The notes under the pieces: model-generated | Told to the model about the DNA's origin: nothing | The model's input: only the letters and a program-made list of their open reading frames with translations | The model's database searches: none | Shown here: piece by piece, positions 32,651-44,650 of the stretch | Position numbering within the stretch: the first letter of the stretch is position 1 | How the letters are laid out: every line of letters begins with the position of its first letter | Translations under genes and position numbers: made by a program | Origin: Jaltomata sinuosa | Taxonomy: Eukaryota; Streptophyta; Magnoliopsida; Solanales; Solanaceae | DNA: 64,000 nucleotides | Assembly: GCA_003996215.1 (NCBI GenBank) | Contig: QJPP01001914.1 | Coordinates: 1-64,000 of the forward strand | Reading direction: 5' to 3'

Positions 32651-33308
32651 AGAAGAGAGAACTCATCAGATTGCTCTGAGAGTAAATCTACATATTTGCT
32701 TCGGCCTGTAGTGACATGCTCGGGTTGAGTATAAACATTGTCTCCCACAAGTTTCCTATCAATCTAGAATTTAGTCTAGTAAAGTGAAAGACTCGAAAGT
32801 TCAAGCCAGATCTGAGTCTGAGGATCAAGAAAGAAGTCAGCAAACAGATCCAATCTTGAGTGGTAGAGGTCAGAAAGTATCCAACTTGGTTAGCCAACAT
32901 TATCACGGTGCCAATGAAGGATGAAAAATCAGGTTCTGTGTTAATTACCGAGACCTGAAGAAAGCCAGTCCCAAGGATAACTTTCCATTGCCCAATATCC
33001 ACATCCTGATCGATAACTGCACGAAGCATGGCATGCAGTGATTCATGGATTGTTTTGCCAAGCACCATCAAATTCTAATGGATGAAGAAAACGTAGGGAA
33101 AATGGTCATCATTACACCTTGGGATGTTTACCATTATCGGATGATGTTGTTTGGTCTTGAGAATGTGGGTGCTACATATATGTGGTCCATGATGACAATA
33201 TTCCATGATATGGTTCATAAAGATATTGAAGTGTATATGGATGATGTGATTATCAAGTCCCGCGAGAGTTTGGATCACTTGAACCATCTAAGGAAGTTCT
33301 CTGATTGA
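32651..33308 (+). pseudogene. Tat/Ogre-like reverse transcriptase
   Basis: RT is readable with frame changes. The N-terminal part (GLSINIVSHKFPINLEFSLVK, RKFKPDLSLRIKKEV, YPTWLANIITVPMKDE) carries stops near 32650-32690, 32787 and 32860. A frameshift near 32930 breaks the 'VCVDYRDLN' motif. The palm is open from 33045 to 33308 and holds ITPWDVYHYRMMLFGLENVGATYMWSM and the active-site box VYMDDVIIKS (YMDD near 33232). The enzyme would copy element RNA to DNA. It is inactive because of the stops and the broken first catalytic motif. Confidence 0.8.
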
Positions 33309-34480
33309 CTATAAAAGTACAATCTCAAGCTAAATCATGCCAAGTGTGCTTTTGGGGTGCCAGCTGCTAAGTATAGGGTTCATAGTCAGTAGAAGAAGCA
33401 TTGAGATCGACCCTTCAAAAGTCAATGCAATCCAGGAGTTACCTCCTCCGAAGATCAAGAAAGAAGTCATCTTAGGAAGATTGAATTATATTATCCGGTT
33501 CATAGCCAAGTCGATAGTTATTTGTGAACCCATCTTCAAAGTTATTGAAAACAATGCACCGACCAACTGGACCAAGGAGTGTCAGCAAGCTTTTGACTGT
33601 ATCAAGGGATATTTATCAAGTCCATCGGTGTTGGTTCCTCTGAGAGAAAAGTCCTACTGTTGCTATATTTGTCCGTCTCAAATAATGCATTTGGATATGT
33701 CCTGGGGAAATATGATAAAATCGAGAAGAAGGAATGAGCAATTTATTACTTGAGCAAGAAGTCCACTCCATACGAGGCTCGTTATACTCTATTAGAGAGG
33801 ACTTATTGTGCTTTGACTTGTGTTTCTCAGAAGCTAAGACATTATTTATCGTCATACACGACGTATCTCATCTCCATAATGGACCCTTTAAAGTAAATCT
33901 TCCAAAAAGCCTTGCCTACGGGAAAATTGGCCAAGTGGTAAATATTGCTAAGTGAGTTTGACATCGTATATGTGACTCAAAAAGCAATCAAGGGACAAGA
34001 TATAAGGGATCATTAACAGAAAATCCAGTCGATGAAGATTATGAGCCACTCCGAACTTACTTCCTAGATGAAGAACTATTGTTCGTAGGAGAGGATATTG
34101 TAGAATCATACCCTGGTTGGAGATTATTCTTTGATGGAGCAGTCAACTTCAAAGATTTGGGTATTTGAGCAGTCTTAGTATCAGAAACAAATCAGCACTA
34201 TCTCGTAACAACCAAGCTTCATTTTCCATGCACCAACAACATGTCCAAATATAAAGCTTGTATTCTCGGTATTCAGTTGGCTATTGATATGGATGTTCAA
34301 GAATTATTAGTTATCAATGATTGCGATTAACTAATTCATCAAGTCCAAGGTGAATGGGTTGTGAAGAACTCCAAGATCATGTTGTATGTGGAATTGGTAT
34401 GAAGTCTGTGCAAGAGGTTCAGAAAGATCGAGTTCAGGCATATTTCAAGGATTCAAAATTATTTTGCTAATGCTTTGGCA
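33309..34480 (+). pseudogene. Tat/Ogre-like RT connection and RNase H
   Basis: The open part 33337-33753 reads GFIVSRRSIEIDPSKVNAIQELPPPK, GRLNYIIRFIAKSIVICEPIFK, ENNAPTNWTKECQQAFDCIKGYL. It then continues in other frames with YYLSKKSTPYEARYTLLERT, the DE(E)LLFVGEDI block near 34070, WRLFFDGAVNFKDLGI (RNase H Asp) and TNNMSKYKACILGIQLAID (for 'TNNMAEYEACILG', with the Glu replaced by Lys). Stops at about 33308, 33954, 34168 and 34330 break it. This is a plant-type RNase H1-like domain as usual in this lineage. Confidence 0.75.
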
Positions 34481-35845
34481 ACCATATCCTCCATGATTCA
34501 ACATCCAGATCAAAACTACATCAATCTAATAGAGATAAGTCTAAAAGATCAACCTGCACATTGTGTGCAAGTTGAAGCAGAACTAGATAGAAAGTCGTGG
34601 TATTTCAATATCAACAGGTACTTGGAAGACGGGGTTTATCCAGAAGATGTGACCACCAATCAGAAGAATATGATCCGCCGAATGGCTAACAACTTCTTTT
34701 CAAATGAGGAAGTCCTTTATAGGAGAACTCCGGACTTGGGATTTCTAAGATGTGTGGGTTCGTTGGAAGCCATAAAGCTACTAGAAGAAGTGCATGCCAG
34801 AGTGTATAGACCTCGTATAAATGGGTTCACCTTAGCCAGAAAGATCCTGCGATTCAGATATTTCATGATAACTATGGAAAATGATTACAGTAAGTTCATG
34901 CAGAAGTTCCACAAATGCCAAGTCCACAGAGAATTGATTCGGGTGCCTCCTAGTGAGCTTCATGCTGTGAGTTCACCCTGGCTATTTGTAGCCTAGGGCA
35001 TGGATGCCATTGGCCCGATAGATCCGTCCACTTCTAATGGACACAAATTCATTTTTGTTTCCATTGATTACTTCACCAAGTGGGTGGAAGCTGCTTCTTA
35101 TAAGTATGTAACCAAGAAGGTTGTAGCTGATTTTGTGAAGAATAATCTGATTTGTCGATTTGGGATCCCCGAGTCAATCGTTACAGATAATGGAGAGAAT
35201 CTGAATAGTCACTTAATTAATGAGATATGTGAATATTTCAAGATTACTCACAATAACTTAACTGCATGCTATCCTCAAATAAATGCAGCCATAGAAGCTG
35301 CCAACAAGAACATCAAGAAGATCTTGAGGAAAATGGTCGATAGCCACTGATCATGGCATCAGATGTTGCCTTATGCTTTGTTGGGATACCATATGACTGT
35401 GAGAACTTTGACCGGGGGAACTCCCTATGTGTTAGTATATGGGTCAGAAGCAGTAATACCCACTGAAGTTGAGATACCCTCTTTAAAAATCAGTCAAGAA
35501 GCCGAGCTAAGTAATGAAAAATGGATATGTTCCCTCTATGAACAACTCATGTTGATTGATGAGAAAAGGATGAGCATCGTGTGCCACGGCCATTTATACC
35601 AAAAATGAGTGATTCGTGCATTCAACAAGAAAGTGACAGCTCGTATATTCACCATAGGACAGTTGGTCCTTAAACGTATCTTTCCTCACCAGAAGGAATT
35701 CAAAGGAAAGTTGCACCAAATTGGCAAGGACCGTATGCCGTCCACAAAGTGTTATCCGGAGAATCTTTGATTTTGTCCGCGATGGATGGCTAAGTGTGGC
35801 TCAAGCCAATCAAATCTGATGCTATGAAGAGATACTATGCCTGAG
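34481..35845 (+). pseudogene. Tat/Ogre-like integrase
   Basis: Three long in-frame pieces can be followed: 34475-34996, 35000-35350 and 35363-35608. They read through TAG at 34994-34996, TGA at 35348-35350 and TGA at 35606-35608. Motifs are SNEEVLYRRTPDLGFLRC; a zinc region in which the second His (usually CGTHMNG) is lost and one Cys is Phe (KFHKCQVH); the core MDAIGPIDPS; VTDNGENLNSH; and AAIEAANKNIKKILRKM, with the catalytic Glu kept. The C-terminal part includes GSEAVIPTEVEIPS and, frameshifted, RIFPHQKEFKGK. It would insert cDNA into the genome. The DDE residues are all visible, but the zinc domain is broken. Confidence 0.85.
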
Positions 35846-37140
35846 GATGGGGTTTTCTTTATTTCTTTCCCTGTAACTGCACTTTTTTGAGTGTAATTGG
35901 TTTGTAATAGTTTAACAAATTTTTCCCTATACTCTTCGTACGAACTATGTTTGACCTAAATTCTCATGAACAACTTCAGTCAACCCCTTAAAAAATTTTA
36001 TCTTTCCTCTTTTTTTATCTTGAACTGCGTGATGACCTAAATTCTCAAGAATGAGATATGTAGGCGGCCTTTGTCAGTTTCGATCACCCCTTTAATTATT
36101 TTCCATTTCTCCCCCACTATGAGTTTGGGAACTACATTTGACTTGATTTCTCCTTCAACGGGATACATAGGCACCACAATGGCTCGGTCATATCACCCCA
36201 GAAAATGAAAACTGGAGCAAAACCTTTGAGAAAGGAATCTCAAAAATTTAAAAGGCAAATATCGTTCTCCAGCAAGTTAGAGTGCAGATTGTGCCAAAGA
36301 GTAACTGAGATGAATTTTGAGAAAGTATCTTTCGATTCCCACAGAGTGTCAAATCTCTTATCAATGGTACAAGATTCATTACAAAAACCTCCAACTAGGG
36401 CAAAAACTTTGAGGAGGACCTCAGAAGTTTTACCAAGCTTCATTTGTGAGTTCAAAGTCAAACTCCAAGAATTCTCCATCACTAGGAGATCGGAGTCTAC
36501 TTCATAAATCCCCAGCTGCAACAAAAACCAAGGTGGACTAATCCTTGGCTATGACAGATTTCTCGAAAGACCATTTTCAAACTCCTCAACTAGGATGATG
36601 AAGGATCTCTAGAGCTTGTCACCAATATGTCGAATATGTCGAGGCCTCGAGTGGAGGATGTTCATTGAGCTAGTACATGACATGACAATATTGGCAGAGA
36701 TTCTTTCTAAATCATTTCTTCAAAATCACTATTTTCAAAAACTACTTTGAAAATACTTTATAAATTAATTTGCTCCATTATAACTTGATTTTGTCTTATA
36801 TCTACTGTGACCTAGGAAGTCGAGGATGACAAGCACCCGAGGTTGGCAAGAATCCAAAGATGATAAAGCAAGAAGCAAAAGATCGAAGAAGGTCAACACA
36901 CATCAGTTTTTCACTAAAAACTAATAATTTTTTTGTGGATGCAGGTTATCCTAACAAGTGTCGGGAATTGGCAAAAGTCTCTAATTATTCGGCATATTCA
37001 AAGAAATACAACGAGACAGAATGCCAAAATTGGTGAGAAAGAGCCAAGATGATGGGAAAGAATCAAAAGTAGCAGAGTTTTCCAGAACTAATGACTTTTC
37101 TTGTGGTTGTAGGGACCACCAGATAAGGAGGAAGCAATGA
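35846..37140 (+). other. 3' non-coding internal region, proximal part
   Basis: After the end of pol the sequence is non-coding. It carries diverged copies of the leader motif 'TTGAC(C)TAAATTCTC ... GGATACATAGGC' at about 35950, 36030 and 36145. This supports an internal duplication between leader and 3' region. The open frame 36205-36507 shows no domain. No gene is supported. Confidence 0.5.
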
Positions 37141-37775
37141 CACTCTTCTTAAATCCCCAGAAAATTGGGGATAACATTGAACACACGATGTTCCAAAAAT
37201 AGTATTTTTATTTGTCCCCAGAGGCAGGATTCATCCATCTCTTTACGTTTGAGAAGACATTTTGTTTGTCTGATCACCTCGGATTGAGGATGATATTTGC
37301 AAACAAGGTCATTCAACTTACGATGTGAATACTTTCTTCAAAGTTTTTCCCAAAGTTTGACTATGGTCGCTAACAAAAAGCGACATTGTGTCTACTAATT
37401 ATTTGCCTTGAGTATAGGTATACGCTAAGAAGTCAACATGATAGTAAGGTGATCAAAGAGATCGACGACATCCTCCTCAAATCCCCAGTAAATCAGGGAT
37501 CACAATGAACACACGATGTTCAAAAGTATTATTTATAGTTATCCCCAGAAATGGGTTTTTAGCCGTTCATTTACATTTGAAATAACCTCTTGTTTGTCTA
37601 TCCACCTCGAAGAGAGGATGATGTTTGCAAACAAAGTTATTTTGATTAACACTATGAACGCTTTCCTTAAAGCTTTTCCTGAATTTGACTATGGTCGCTA
37701 GTAAAAGCGACGTTGTGTCTGCTAATCATTTTCCTTGAGCGCAAGTACACGCGAAGGAGTCAACGTAATGACATA
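37141..37775 (+). repeat. Two tandem units of about 325 bp
   Basis: Two neighbouring blocks (about 37141-37445 and 37466-37770) share the same series of landmarks in order: AAATCCCCAG, GAACACACGATGTTC, TTTGTCTATCCACCTCG-like, GAGGATGATRTTTGCAAACAA, TTTGACTATGGTCGCTA and AAGCGACRTTGTGTCTRC. The two units have diverged by substitutions and small indels. Tandem repeats in this position are a known habit of Tat/Ogre 3' regions. Confidence 0.8.
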
Positions 37776-38044
37776 AAAACTAAAGGTGATATTTTCTATA
37801 ACTTCCATATATGCCATTGCACGATCGTCCACACTATTATCATATTTGCATGTCACGAGGACCATGTTACGAGCACCATATTGCAAAGACCATACTGCAA
37901 GGGTCATGCTATAAGGGCCATCATTATCAATTACCGCAGGTGTATGTTCACCGCGAAGACCATATTTTCCTCTCTGACTGGTTTCAAAAAGGATGATATC
38001 CAGAGGCGTCCCTAAGTCACATTTAATGAGCAAGATTGACCTAA

Positions 38045-38565
38045 AAACATTTATAGCCATTATCGCATGGAGACGTTGGAGTCTGGCATTAAGGATATTT
38101 ATGCATTCATATTCATATCACGCAAAAATGGCAGAGTCTGGCGTTCAAAACATTTATATCCATTATCGCATTGAGATGGCAAAGTCTAGAATTGAAAGCA
38201 TTTATATCCATTATCGTATAGAGACGCTGGAGTCTGATGTTGAGGATATTTATACATTCATATTCATATCACGCAGAGATGGCAGAGTTTGGTGTTGAAA
38301 GTATTTATATCCATTATATTGTGGAAACATCAGAGTCTGATGTTGAGGATATTTGTGCATTCATATTTATGTTAGGCAAAGACGGTGAAGTCTGGTGCTG
38401 AAAGCATTTATATCCATTATCATATAGAGATGGCGGAGTCTTCCATTGAGAGAGTTCATATTCATATCATACAGAGATGATGAAGTCTGGCATTGAGAGC
38501 ATTTATATCCATTATTACGTAGAGATGGTGGAGTCTGACGTCGAGGATATTTGTGCATTCAAAAG
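38045..38565 (+). repeat. Minisatellite with roughly 50-bp units, alternating variants
   Basis: About ten diverged units follow each other. Each contains TTTATATCCATTATCGCAT or its variant TATTCATATTCATATCACGCA, then GAGATGG(C/A)GGAGTCTGG and a GTTGAAAGCA/GTTGAGGATA end. The two variants alternate in part, giving a higher-order period of about 100 bp. It lies in the non-coding 3' part of the Tat/Ogre-like element. The short open frames within it reflect the repeat period. Confidence 0.8.
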
Positions 38566-38699
38566 GCACTGTTATATTTGATTGTATGGAAAAGGCCTTT
38601 GCCACCCCGAAGATCAAATGACGCTTACTGTTAGGTTCGAAGAAAGCATATAGTCTGAAGGATATTTGTAAGACGACATCCAAAATCGGACGATGAATT

Positions 38700-39365
38700 G
38701 GATTTCCCAAAAGTTAATAGGTCAAAGATCGTCTATAAGCCACAATGATGTCTGAAACTGGATAGTGTGTAAGATTGACCAAAAATGACAAAAAAAAAGT
38801 TATTTGTAAGATGTAGCGATATGTGAAATCGGATAGTGTGCAAGATCACTCGAGAGTTGACAGTTCAAGGATTATTCGTAAGTCATAATAATATTCAAAA
38901 TTGAATAAATGTGCAAGACTACCAAACTTTGAGCTCTTTTTTTTTGTTGACTTTTAGCCACGCGCGGTGGCTATGCGCATGTGTCCCAAAGTGGCGTATA
39001 TTTTTTGGTAATGGGTATACTCGAGAGAAAAGTTTTAAAATTGAAAGCCCGAGGGTTATCTATAAGCCACGGCATATCCAACTTGATATTGTGCAGGACT
39101 ACCCAATAGCTAATAATTAAAGGAAAATCTGTAAGTCACGTTATATCCAAAATCAGATAAAAGTGTAGGATTATCCAAAAACTAATAATTCGAAGGACAT
39201 TTATAAGTTGCTTCTATCCAAAGTCGGATGATGTGCAAAATTACTCAAAAGTTGACAATTTGAAGGTCATCTATAAGTCGCCTTTATCCAAAGTCAGATA
39301 ATGTGCGAGATTACCCGAGGCTCGATAATTCAAGGAATATCTATAAGTCGTGTCGATACAGATGA
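38700..39365 (+). repeat. Tandem repeat array with roughly 65-75 bp units
   Basis: About nine diverged units share the order AATTCAAGG, TCATCTATAAGTCGC, TATCCAAAGTCGGAT, RATGTGCAAGATTACC and CAAAAGTTGACA. Units are best preserved at 39130-39360. Together with the arrays at 37141 and 38045, this gives three different tandem arrays in one 3' region. Downstream, 39370-39530 has a weaker unit of about 30 bp with CATATTCRA motifs. Confidence 0.7.
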
Positions 39366-39849
39366 TGCACAAGACTTACCCAAGGTCATATGTAAAATAT
39401 TATCACCAACAGCTGCGAGGGCTATCATATCAGAGAATGTTACAAGCGGTTACAAGGACCGTCATATTCGATGAGATATTGCAGATGGATATGGAGGCCA
39501 TCATATTCAAAGAATCATCACATTCAACTGCCACAAAGAAATCCTATCCAATGGCTGAAATTGTTATATCTATCTTGTCGTGAAAATTGTTATTTCCTAA
39601 GATAGAGACAGGAAAGGATTAGCATCTTCCAAGAATCAACATACCCGGAGATCAGGTAAGGAAACTATCCCTACTTGTTGAATTGCTTTACTACTAACAA
39701 ATCTTATTTCAGATGTGCGGAGAGCATCCGAGAGGATGAAATTTTCAAAATAAAATCACAGGTGTGAACTACGCCAAAAAGGACATCGCACAACGCAGAA
39801 CTTATTCTTAATGAACTGGAACATAGTCCGAAGAAAAAGTATGAATTCT

Positions 39850-42376
39850 TAATGAACTGGGACATACGCCTATATACTCATAATATATGGACGTATATTA
39901 TTTTTATGAATTTTAACAAGTATCCAAAGAGTTTCTCCCGAAACCATTTCAAAGTTATTAAAATTGTCTTTTTTCATTCAAAGTAATTTGATTGGGAAAA
40001 TAAATTACAAAATGAGTGTTTAGTAATACATAATGAAATATTATGGGAAAAAAATTATTATTAGTTGTTTAAATTTTAAAATCTCTATTAGTTAACTAAA
40101 AATTAATTTATCTCAATTTAACCTTGGCTAATTAAATTGCCAAAAGAATTCCTTTCCAAAATTGGGCCAACAATTTCAGATTTTCCAATTTTGAGCCAAA
40201 AAATTACTCCTACCTGGTCCACTTTCCAAATCCTAAATAATTTCCTCAACAATATATAGATACACAATATTACTCCATCACTCTCTCCCATGCCCCAATT
40301 TCTACCCAAACGATATATCTAAACCTCGAGAAATTATCACCTTTCATTAAACTATCCTGTCTCTTTCTATTGTACGAAGATGCCCCCCCCCCCATCCCCG
40401 TCCATGTTCTAGAACATCCTAGAAATTGCCAGATGGTGCATTGCAATGTTTCTCTATGTGAAATCCGGTGAGAATTCATCGAACTTATACTGATAGTACA
40501 TACGTGGCCTCACATTGCTTGGCCACAAAGGATTCTTGATTTAAATTTCAAAAATTCCCCAAATCTTATCAAAAAGCCCAAGTGCCCCCTCCCCCCTCCA
40601 AATTGATCCTTGAATTTTCCTATAAATACCCCCTTCATATCCCTGGTTTAAGGGTTGAAAATTTTGTGAAGAAAAAATAAAAGTTTTAGGTCAGAATTCT
40701 TGGTCGAGAAATCAGAGGTCAAATTAAGAATTTTAGGAAAAAATTCAAAAAAATCTCAGTTAGTTTCTTCGAAGAATCCAAAAGTTTTATGTAAGATTCT
40801 TCTTTGAAATCTCATGGTATTCTACAGAATCTTTTCCTCTTGCCATTGAGATCAGAGAAATCTATAGTTCATCAGAAAGTCAAGGTTCTCCGGTAAAGAC
40901 TCGTCGTCCCAGCTAGCTGCATCAAAGAAGTTCTCTTGGACTCTTACTTTACATCCTCCGATGGGCTAAAGCCCATTACTTTTCGTGTCAAGACTTAATC
41001 AAGCCTAAAATAGGCTGACATACATTGAAGATGTGGCTGGTATACAACCATAAACAGGAAGATATAGAAAAGGAAGCTGATATACAGGTTCAAAGGAATG
41101 AAAAAAGCTGGTATACAGTGATATACCATGTGATATACCAGAGAAAAGATGGACCTAAGTCCAAAATTCGAATATCCAAAAGTTGGAAAGAATCCAGATG
41201 GGCCTAAAAGCCCACTTTCTCAACTCTTTCTCTTATTTTTGTAATTTATTTTTGATTACTTGTATTAACACTAATTATAATTTAATTATTCTCAATAAAT
41301 CTCCTAAAGTATTGCCATTTCATTTTATCTCTACATTCTTCCTTTATTTTACTTGCTTCGGGGTTTCTCACCTAATTGATTTTATCAAGAAAATAAAATA
41401 GGATAGAAATAAACTTTGTGATTGATTGCCTAAAGAAAAAATAAGTTTTCTTTCATTCAATTTAGTTACCTTCATCCTTAAGTGTTAAAAACTTCATCGT
41501 TAGTTTAATTTTCTCCATATGAGACAAACGTTTTTCTCACCTAAGACATTCCTTTGAAAATAAATTCAAAAAGATTTTCCCGAGTTTAAGTTAGTTGAAA
41601 TAATTTCCAAACTTTTCTTACTTATTTAAGTTAATAATTTTTCTAAAACATTTTTATCTTCAAATCACTTTCTATTTTGGTACAATAAAATCACATTCTT
41701 CCAAATGATCCCATTTTTCATGGATTACTTATTTTCTTAACTTTAATTATTTTTTCATAACACTAGTTATAACGAACTTGTTCAAGTCTTCTTCAAAAAA
41801 AAAATTATCTCATCTCCTTTAAGTGAATTTCTTTTTTTACTTGGTTAAAATAAGTAATTTCTTTATTTGAAGTTGCTATTTTTTTCAAGTCTTTAATATT
41901 CTTACTATTTTCATAAAAAATCAACTCTTGGCAAAAACTAGCTAAAAATGAATTTCTCAATTTTTAGTTACTTTAAATCTAAGTGGTTTTCTTTAAGAAG
42001 TAATTCTGTCATGCCATATTCAAATATTTCACTATTCTTTATATTTTCCTAAATAATTTTTTTTGCAAATTAGCTAATTTTTATTAAGTTAGTCAAAATT
42101 ATTTTGGTCAACCATTTTTTAACGGATGTTCTTAAGTGCCTTAAAAACCTTCTTAAGTCGTTACTTGAACCCTTACCCATTTTTTCTAATTTTAGAGGAT
42201 TATTTTCTGTTTTCAAGTCTTTAAAATTCCTTTTAAGTTTTCTTAATTTCTTTACAAAAATTAAGTGGTGATTCTGTGATTTTGAAATCGTTTTGAAAAT
42301 TTATTAAAGTTTTGAAATGATGTAAGTCAAAAATCTTCTTTTTTTTTAATTTTAAATTCTGAAAAGGGATAAAGTA
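39850..42376 (+). repeat. 3' LTR of the Tat/Ogre-like element, 5'-shortened
   Basis: The sequence aligns with 26645-29292 starting at about 39860 (CATACGCCTATATACTCATAATATATGG). The TGTTGACACC start and the first 130-190 bp of the LTR are absent or too diverged to recognise. Relative to the 5' LTR it lacks the block 27107-27240, and it has a C-run at 40383-40393. The end reads GATAAAGTA where the 5' LTR has GATAAAACA, and is followed by the target duplication ATCTT. Confidence 0.8.
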
Positions 42377-42381
42377 ATCTT

Positions 42382-42439
42382 AATCTTCTTGGTCGCAGTG
42401 AATTTAGAAAAATACTACAACTTTCATTTTTAATAAAAC
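42382..42439 (-). pseudogene. Displaced upstream piece of the decayed Tat-like element
   Basis: This short stretch is bounded by the target duplication of the 15.9 kb element and by a chromovirus LTR start at 42440. It should be the upstream continuation of the minus-strand gag-protease sequence that ends at 26509. It is too short and decayed to name by itself; the call rests on position. Confidence 0.4.
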
Positions 42440-42992
42440 TGTCACGATCCAACTCGCCGTGAGTGGCACCCACCCAAAACCCCAGATGAGCGGATCAATA
42501 TCAACCCAACACTTAGTAAAGTCTAACAGCTCAAAACTAGATGCATTAAAATAAACTAGCTTTCCTATTCAAAAACAATACTACACAAGATCTTGCAGAA
42601 AACTACCCTGTCACCGTACCAAAATATTCTAAAAAGAGTCTAGAACGGGAATGCAACCCAAAAAAAAAATAAGAGTTTAAGTCCGAAAATAATTTGGACC
42701 ATAACTAACTGGAAGAGAACAAGGTAGCCCGACAAAAGCAGCCCACCCTTGAAGTCTGGAATCGTTGGGACTAGATCTGAAGTCGTGCAGGAGCCGCTGG
42801 AAGATGTCCAGTACTCATAAAAAGAAAACAAGTGCCGAATCAGTACACAACCACTGTGTACTGGTAGGATCATCGGCCAGCTCCAACAAACAATATAGAT
42901 ATAATAAACCAAAACTAAGTAAAGTAGCACAAACATGTAACAACAAACAGTACTATTATTCCAGGCTCTCATCCTGCCTTCTAACTCATCAG
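42440..42992 (-). mobile_element. Chromovirus LTR fragment
   Basis: The plus-form starts TGTCACGATCC at 42440, then GTGAGTGGCACCCACCCAA, and aligns with the first 550 bp of the LTRs at 14382 and 20584, including the block TACACAACCACTGTGTACTGG. It stops where an Athila-type LTR begins (42993), so it was probably split by that insertion. I did not find its other part. Confidence 0.65.
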
Positions 42993-44650
42993 TGATACGC
43001 CCAAATTACACCTCATTTTAGAAGTGTAAGCGGTCGCTGATCAAATATAGAACCCAACGAAGGTTGGGGTCGATCCCACAGGGAATATGGTAGGACTATG
43101 GTCGATTTATTTTTACTCATGCTCTTAGTCGTTTATTTCTCTCGAAAAGTTTTTTTTTTTAAGTAACAAGTAATAGTAGTGACTAGAATGTAAACAGGTA
43201 ACAGACGTCAGTTTCAACAGTTGTTATCAATAATGGAAGCGACTAGGGTAGTGTTCCCCATGAGATCATAACTTAGTAAGGCTTTTGTACTTGGTAAACT
43301 AGTTTGATACTTAGCATGCAGAATCGGTAAGTTGTGTTCATCTAACTCCTTGGTCCGGAAACTAGACGAATTTCACCACACGCCTTGGTCCGGCCACGGG
43401 TGTATGCTCTACTAACCCTTATCCTGGATCCCAGATTAGCTATTCCCGGACAAGGTCAAGCTATTAGATGAGGGTTGGTAGCCCTAAATCTTCGTCATTG
43501 AACAACCCTTTTCCTATTTGTTACCTCCTTGGTCCGTCAAGTAAGGATAAGACGAGTTCTATCGTTGTACACCGCTAAAAAGCAATCATTACGAAGGGAA
43601 GAACAATACATGCATAAATATCGCCCTAGAATTACTAAGTATGTTGCCTACTTTGTTAATCCTTTATGGTTCTCACAACCCTAGTTGTGGATTTAGGTAC
43701 TCATATTCATAAGTGGACGCTTAATGGTTGTTTGTGCAATCATCAATAGATACTTACAAATTGGTACAAAGAAATCTGGAATTTTGAAGAAAATATCAAG
43801 AACACTTCAACTAATCAAGAACTTGTGTTTAAAGTCAACACCAAAACAATAATGTCGTAACTTATGCAAAATAATACGTAACCACCAAACATAAAACCTA
43901 AGGGGAAGTATTTATAGACAGAGAAACCAGATCCTAACAAAACTAGGAGAAGCTGGACGCGGCAGTGCCGACGGGATGCCCCACGGGCCATCGTGGGTGT
44001 GACGGGCATCGTGGGTGCCCGTCGGCCTTCTTCATGTCTTCAAGTCCAGGATCCTGCCTTGGTTTGACAGACTGAGGTGATGGGATATCGTAGTTGTGAT
44101 GGCCCGTCGTGACCCTCGTTGGCTGCACTTGGCAACTTTCTACATCCCTGCCTCATTTTCACGGGCAGTCTTGACGGGGCATCATGGTTGTCACGGGCGT
44201 CGTGGATGCCCGTTGCCCTTCCTTGGCTTCTTGCATAACTCCCTGGACGCTTTCGGCGGGCAACTTTGACGGGGCATCATGATTGTCATGGGCATCGGGG
44301 ACATCTGTCGCCCTTCCTTGACCTCTTGCATGCTCCTCTGGATGGTTTTGATGGGCTTAGCGACGTTCCGTCATATCTACCACGGGCATCGTGGAGCCCG
44401 TCGGGCTTAAATGCCTTAGCCCCTCTTGCTACCCTGTTCCTACGGTTTACACCATGGGCCGTCGTGAGTGTGACGCCCGTGGTGGCTTGTCTTTTGCCCA
44501 GAAAACTGCAACTTTTTGGTCTTCCCATCTATTTCATACTTTTTCCCTGCATAACTAGAAAATGACATTAAATCCAACAAAATGTACTTAAGAACCCTAA
44601 AAAATCTTCCGTTTTAAGCGTCGAAAGTGCCATAAAATCCCGGCACATCA
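42993..44650 (-). mobile_element. Athila-type LTR
   Basis: The plus-form starts TGATACGCCC and ends GGCACATCA, with near-palindromic termini (TGATRYGCC at both 5' ends). Just outside at 44651-44695, the minus strand carries the GGACAAGCAAACATTCTAAG and TTGAGGGTGT block, the usual sequence before the 3' LTR of Athila-like elements, so this is the 3' LTR of a minus-strand element. A GC-rich part (about 43955-44480) contains many diverged ACGGGCATCGTGGATGCCCGT-like motifs. The open frames 43815-44009 and 44266-44565 are composition effects. No partner 5' LTR was seen. Confidence 0.65.

Larger units (their letters stand above)
26510..42376 (+). mobile_element. Complete 15.9 kb Tat/Ogre-like Ty3/gypsy element, defective
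   Basis: The element starts TGTTGACACCT at 26510 and ends at 42376. The 5-bp target duplication ATCTT lies at 26505-26509 and 42377-42381. The 5' LTR is 26510-29292; the 3' LTR is about 39850-42376 and lacks its first 130-190 bp. Inside are a PBS-like site, a 1.6 kb leader, gag, RT, RNase H and integrase with many stops, and then about 4 kb of non-coding sequence with tandem repeats, a layout typical of the Tat/Ogre lineage. It is inserted in the gag-protease junction of an older minus-strand element of similar type. LTR differences, including an indel of about 130 bp (27107-27240 absent near 40310), indicate an old insertion. Confidence 0.85.

Noticed and set aside
38045..38565. Regular repeats resembling a CRISPR array
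   Set aside because: This is a plant nuclear context; the units are diverged and contiguous, without constant repeats and unique spacers. It is a minisatellite of a retrotransposon.
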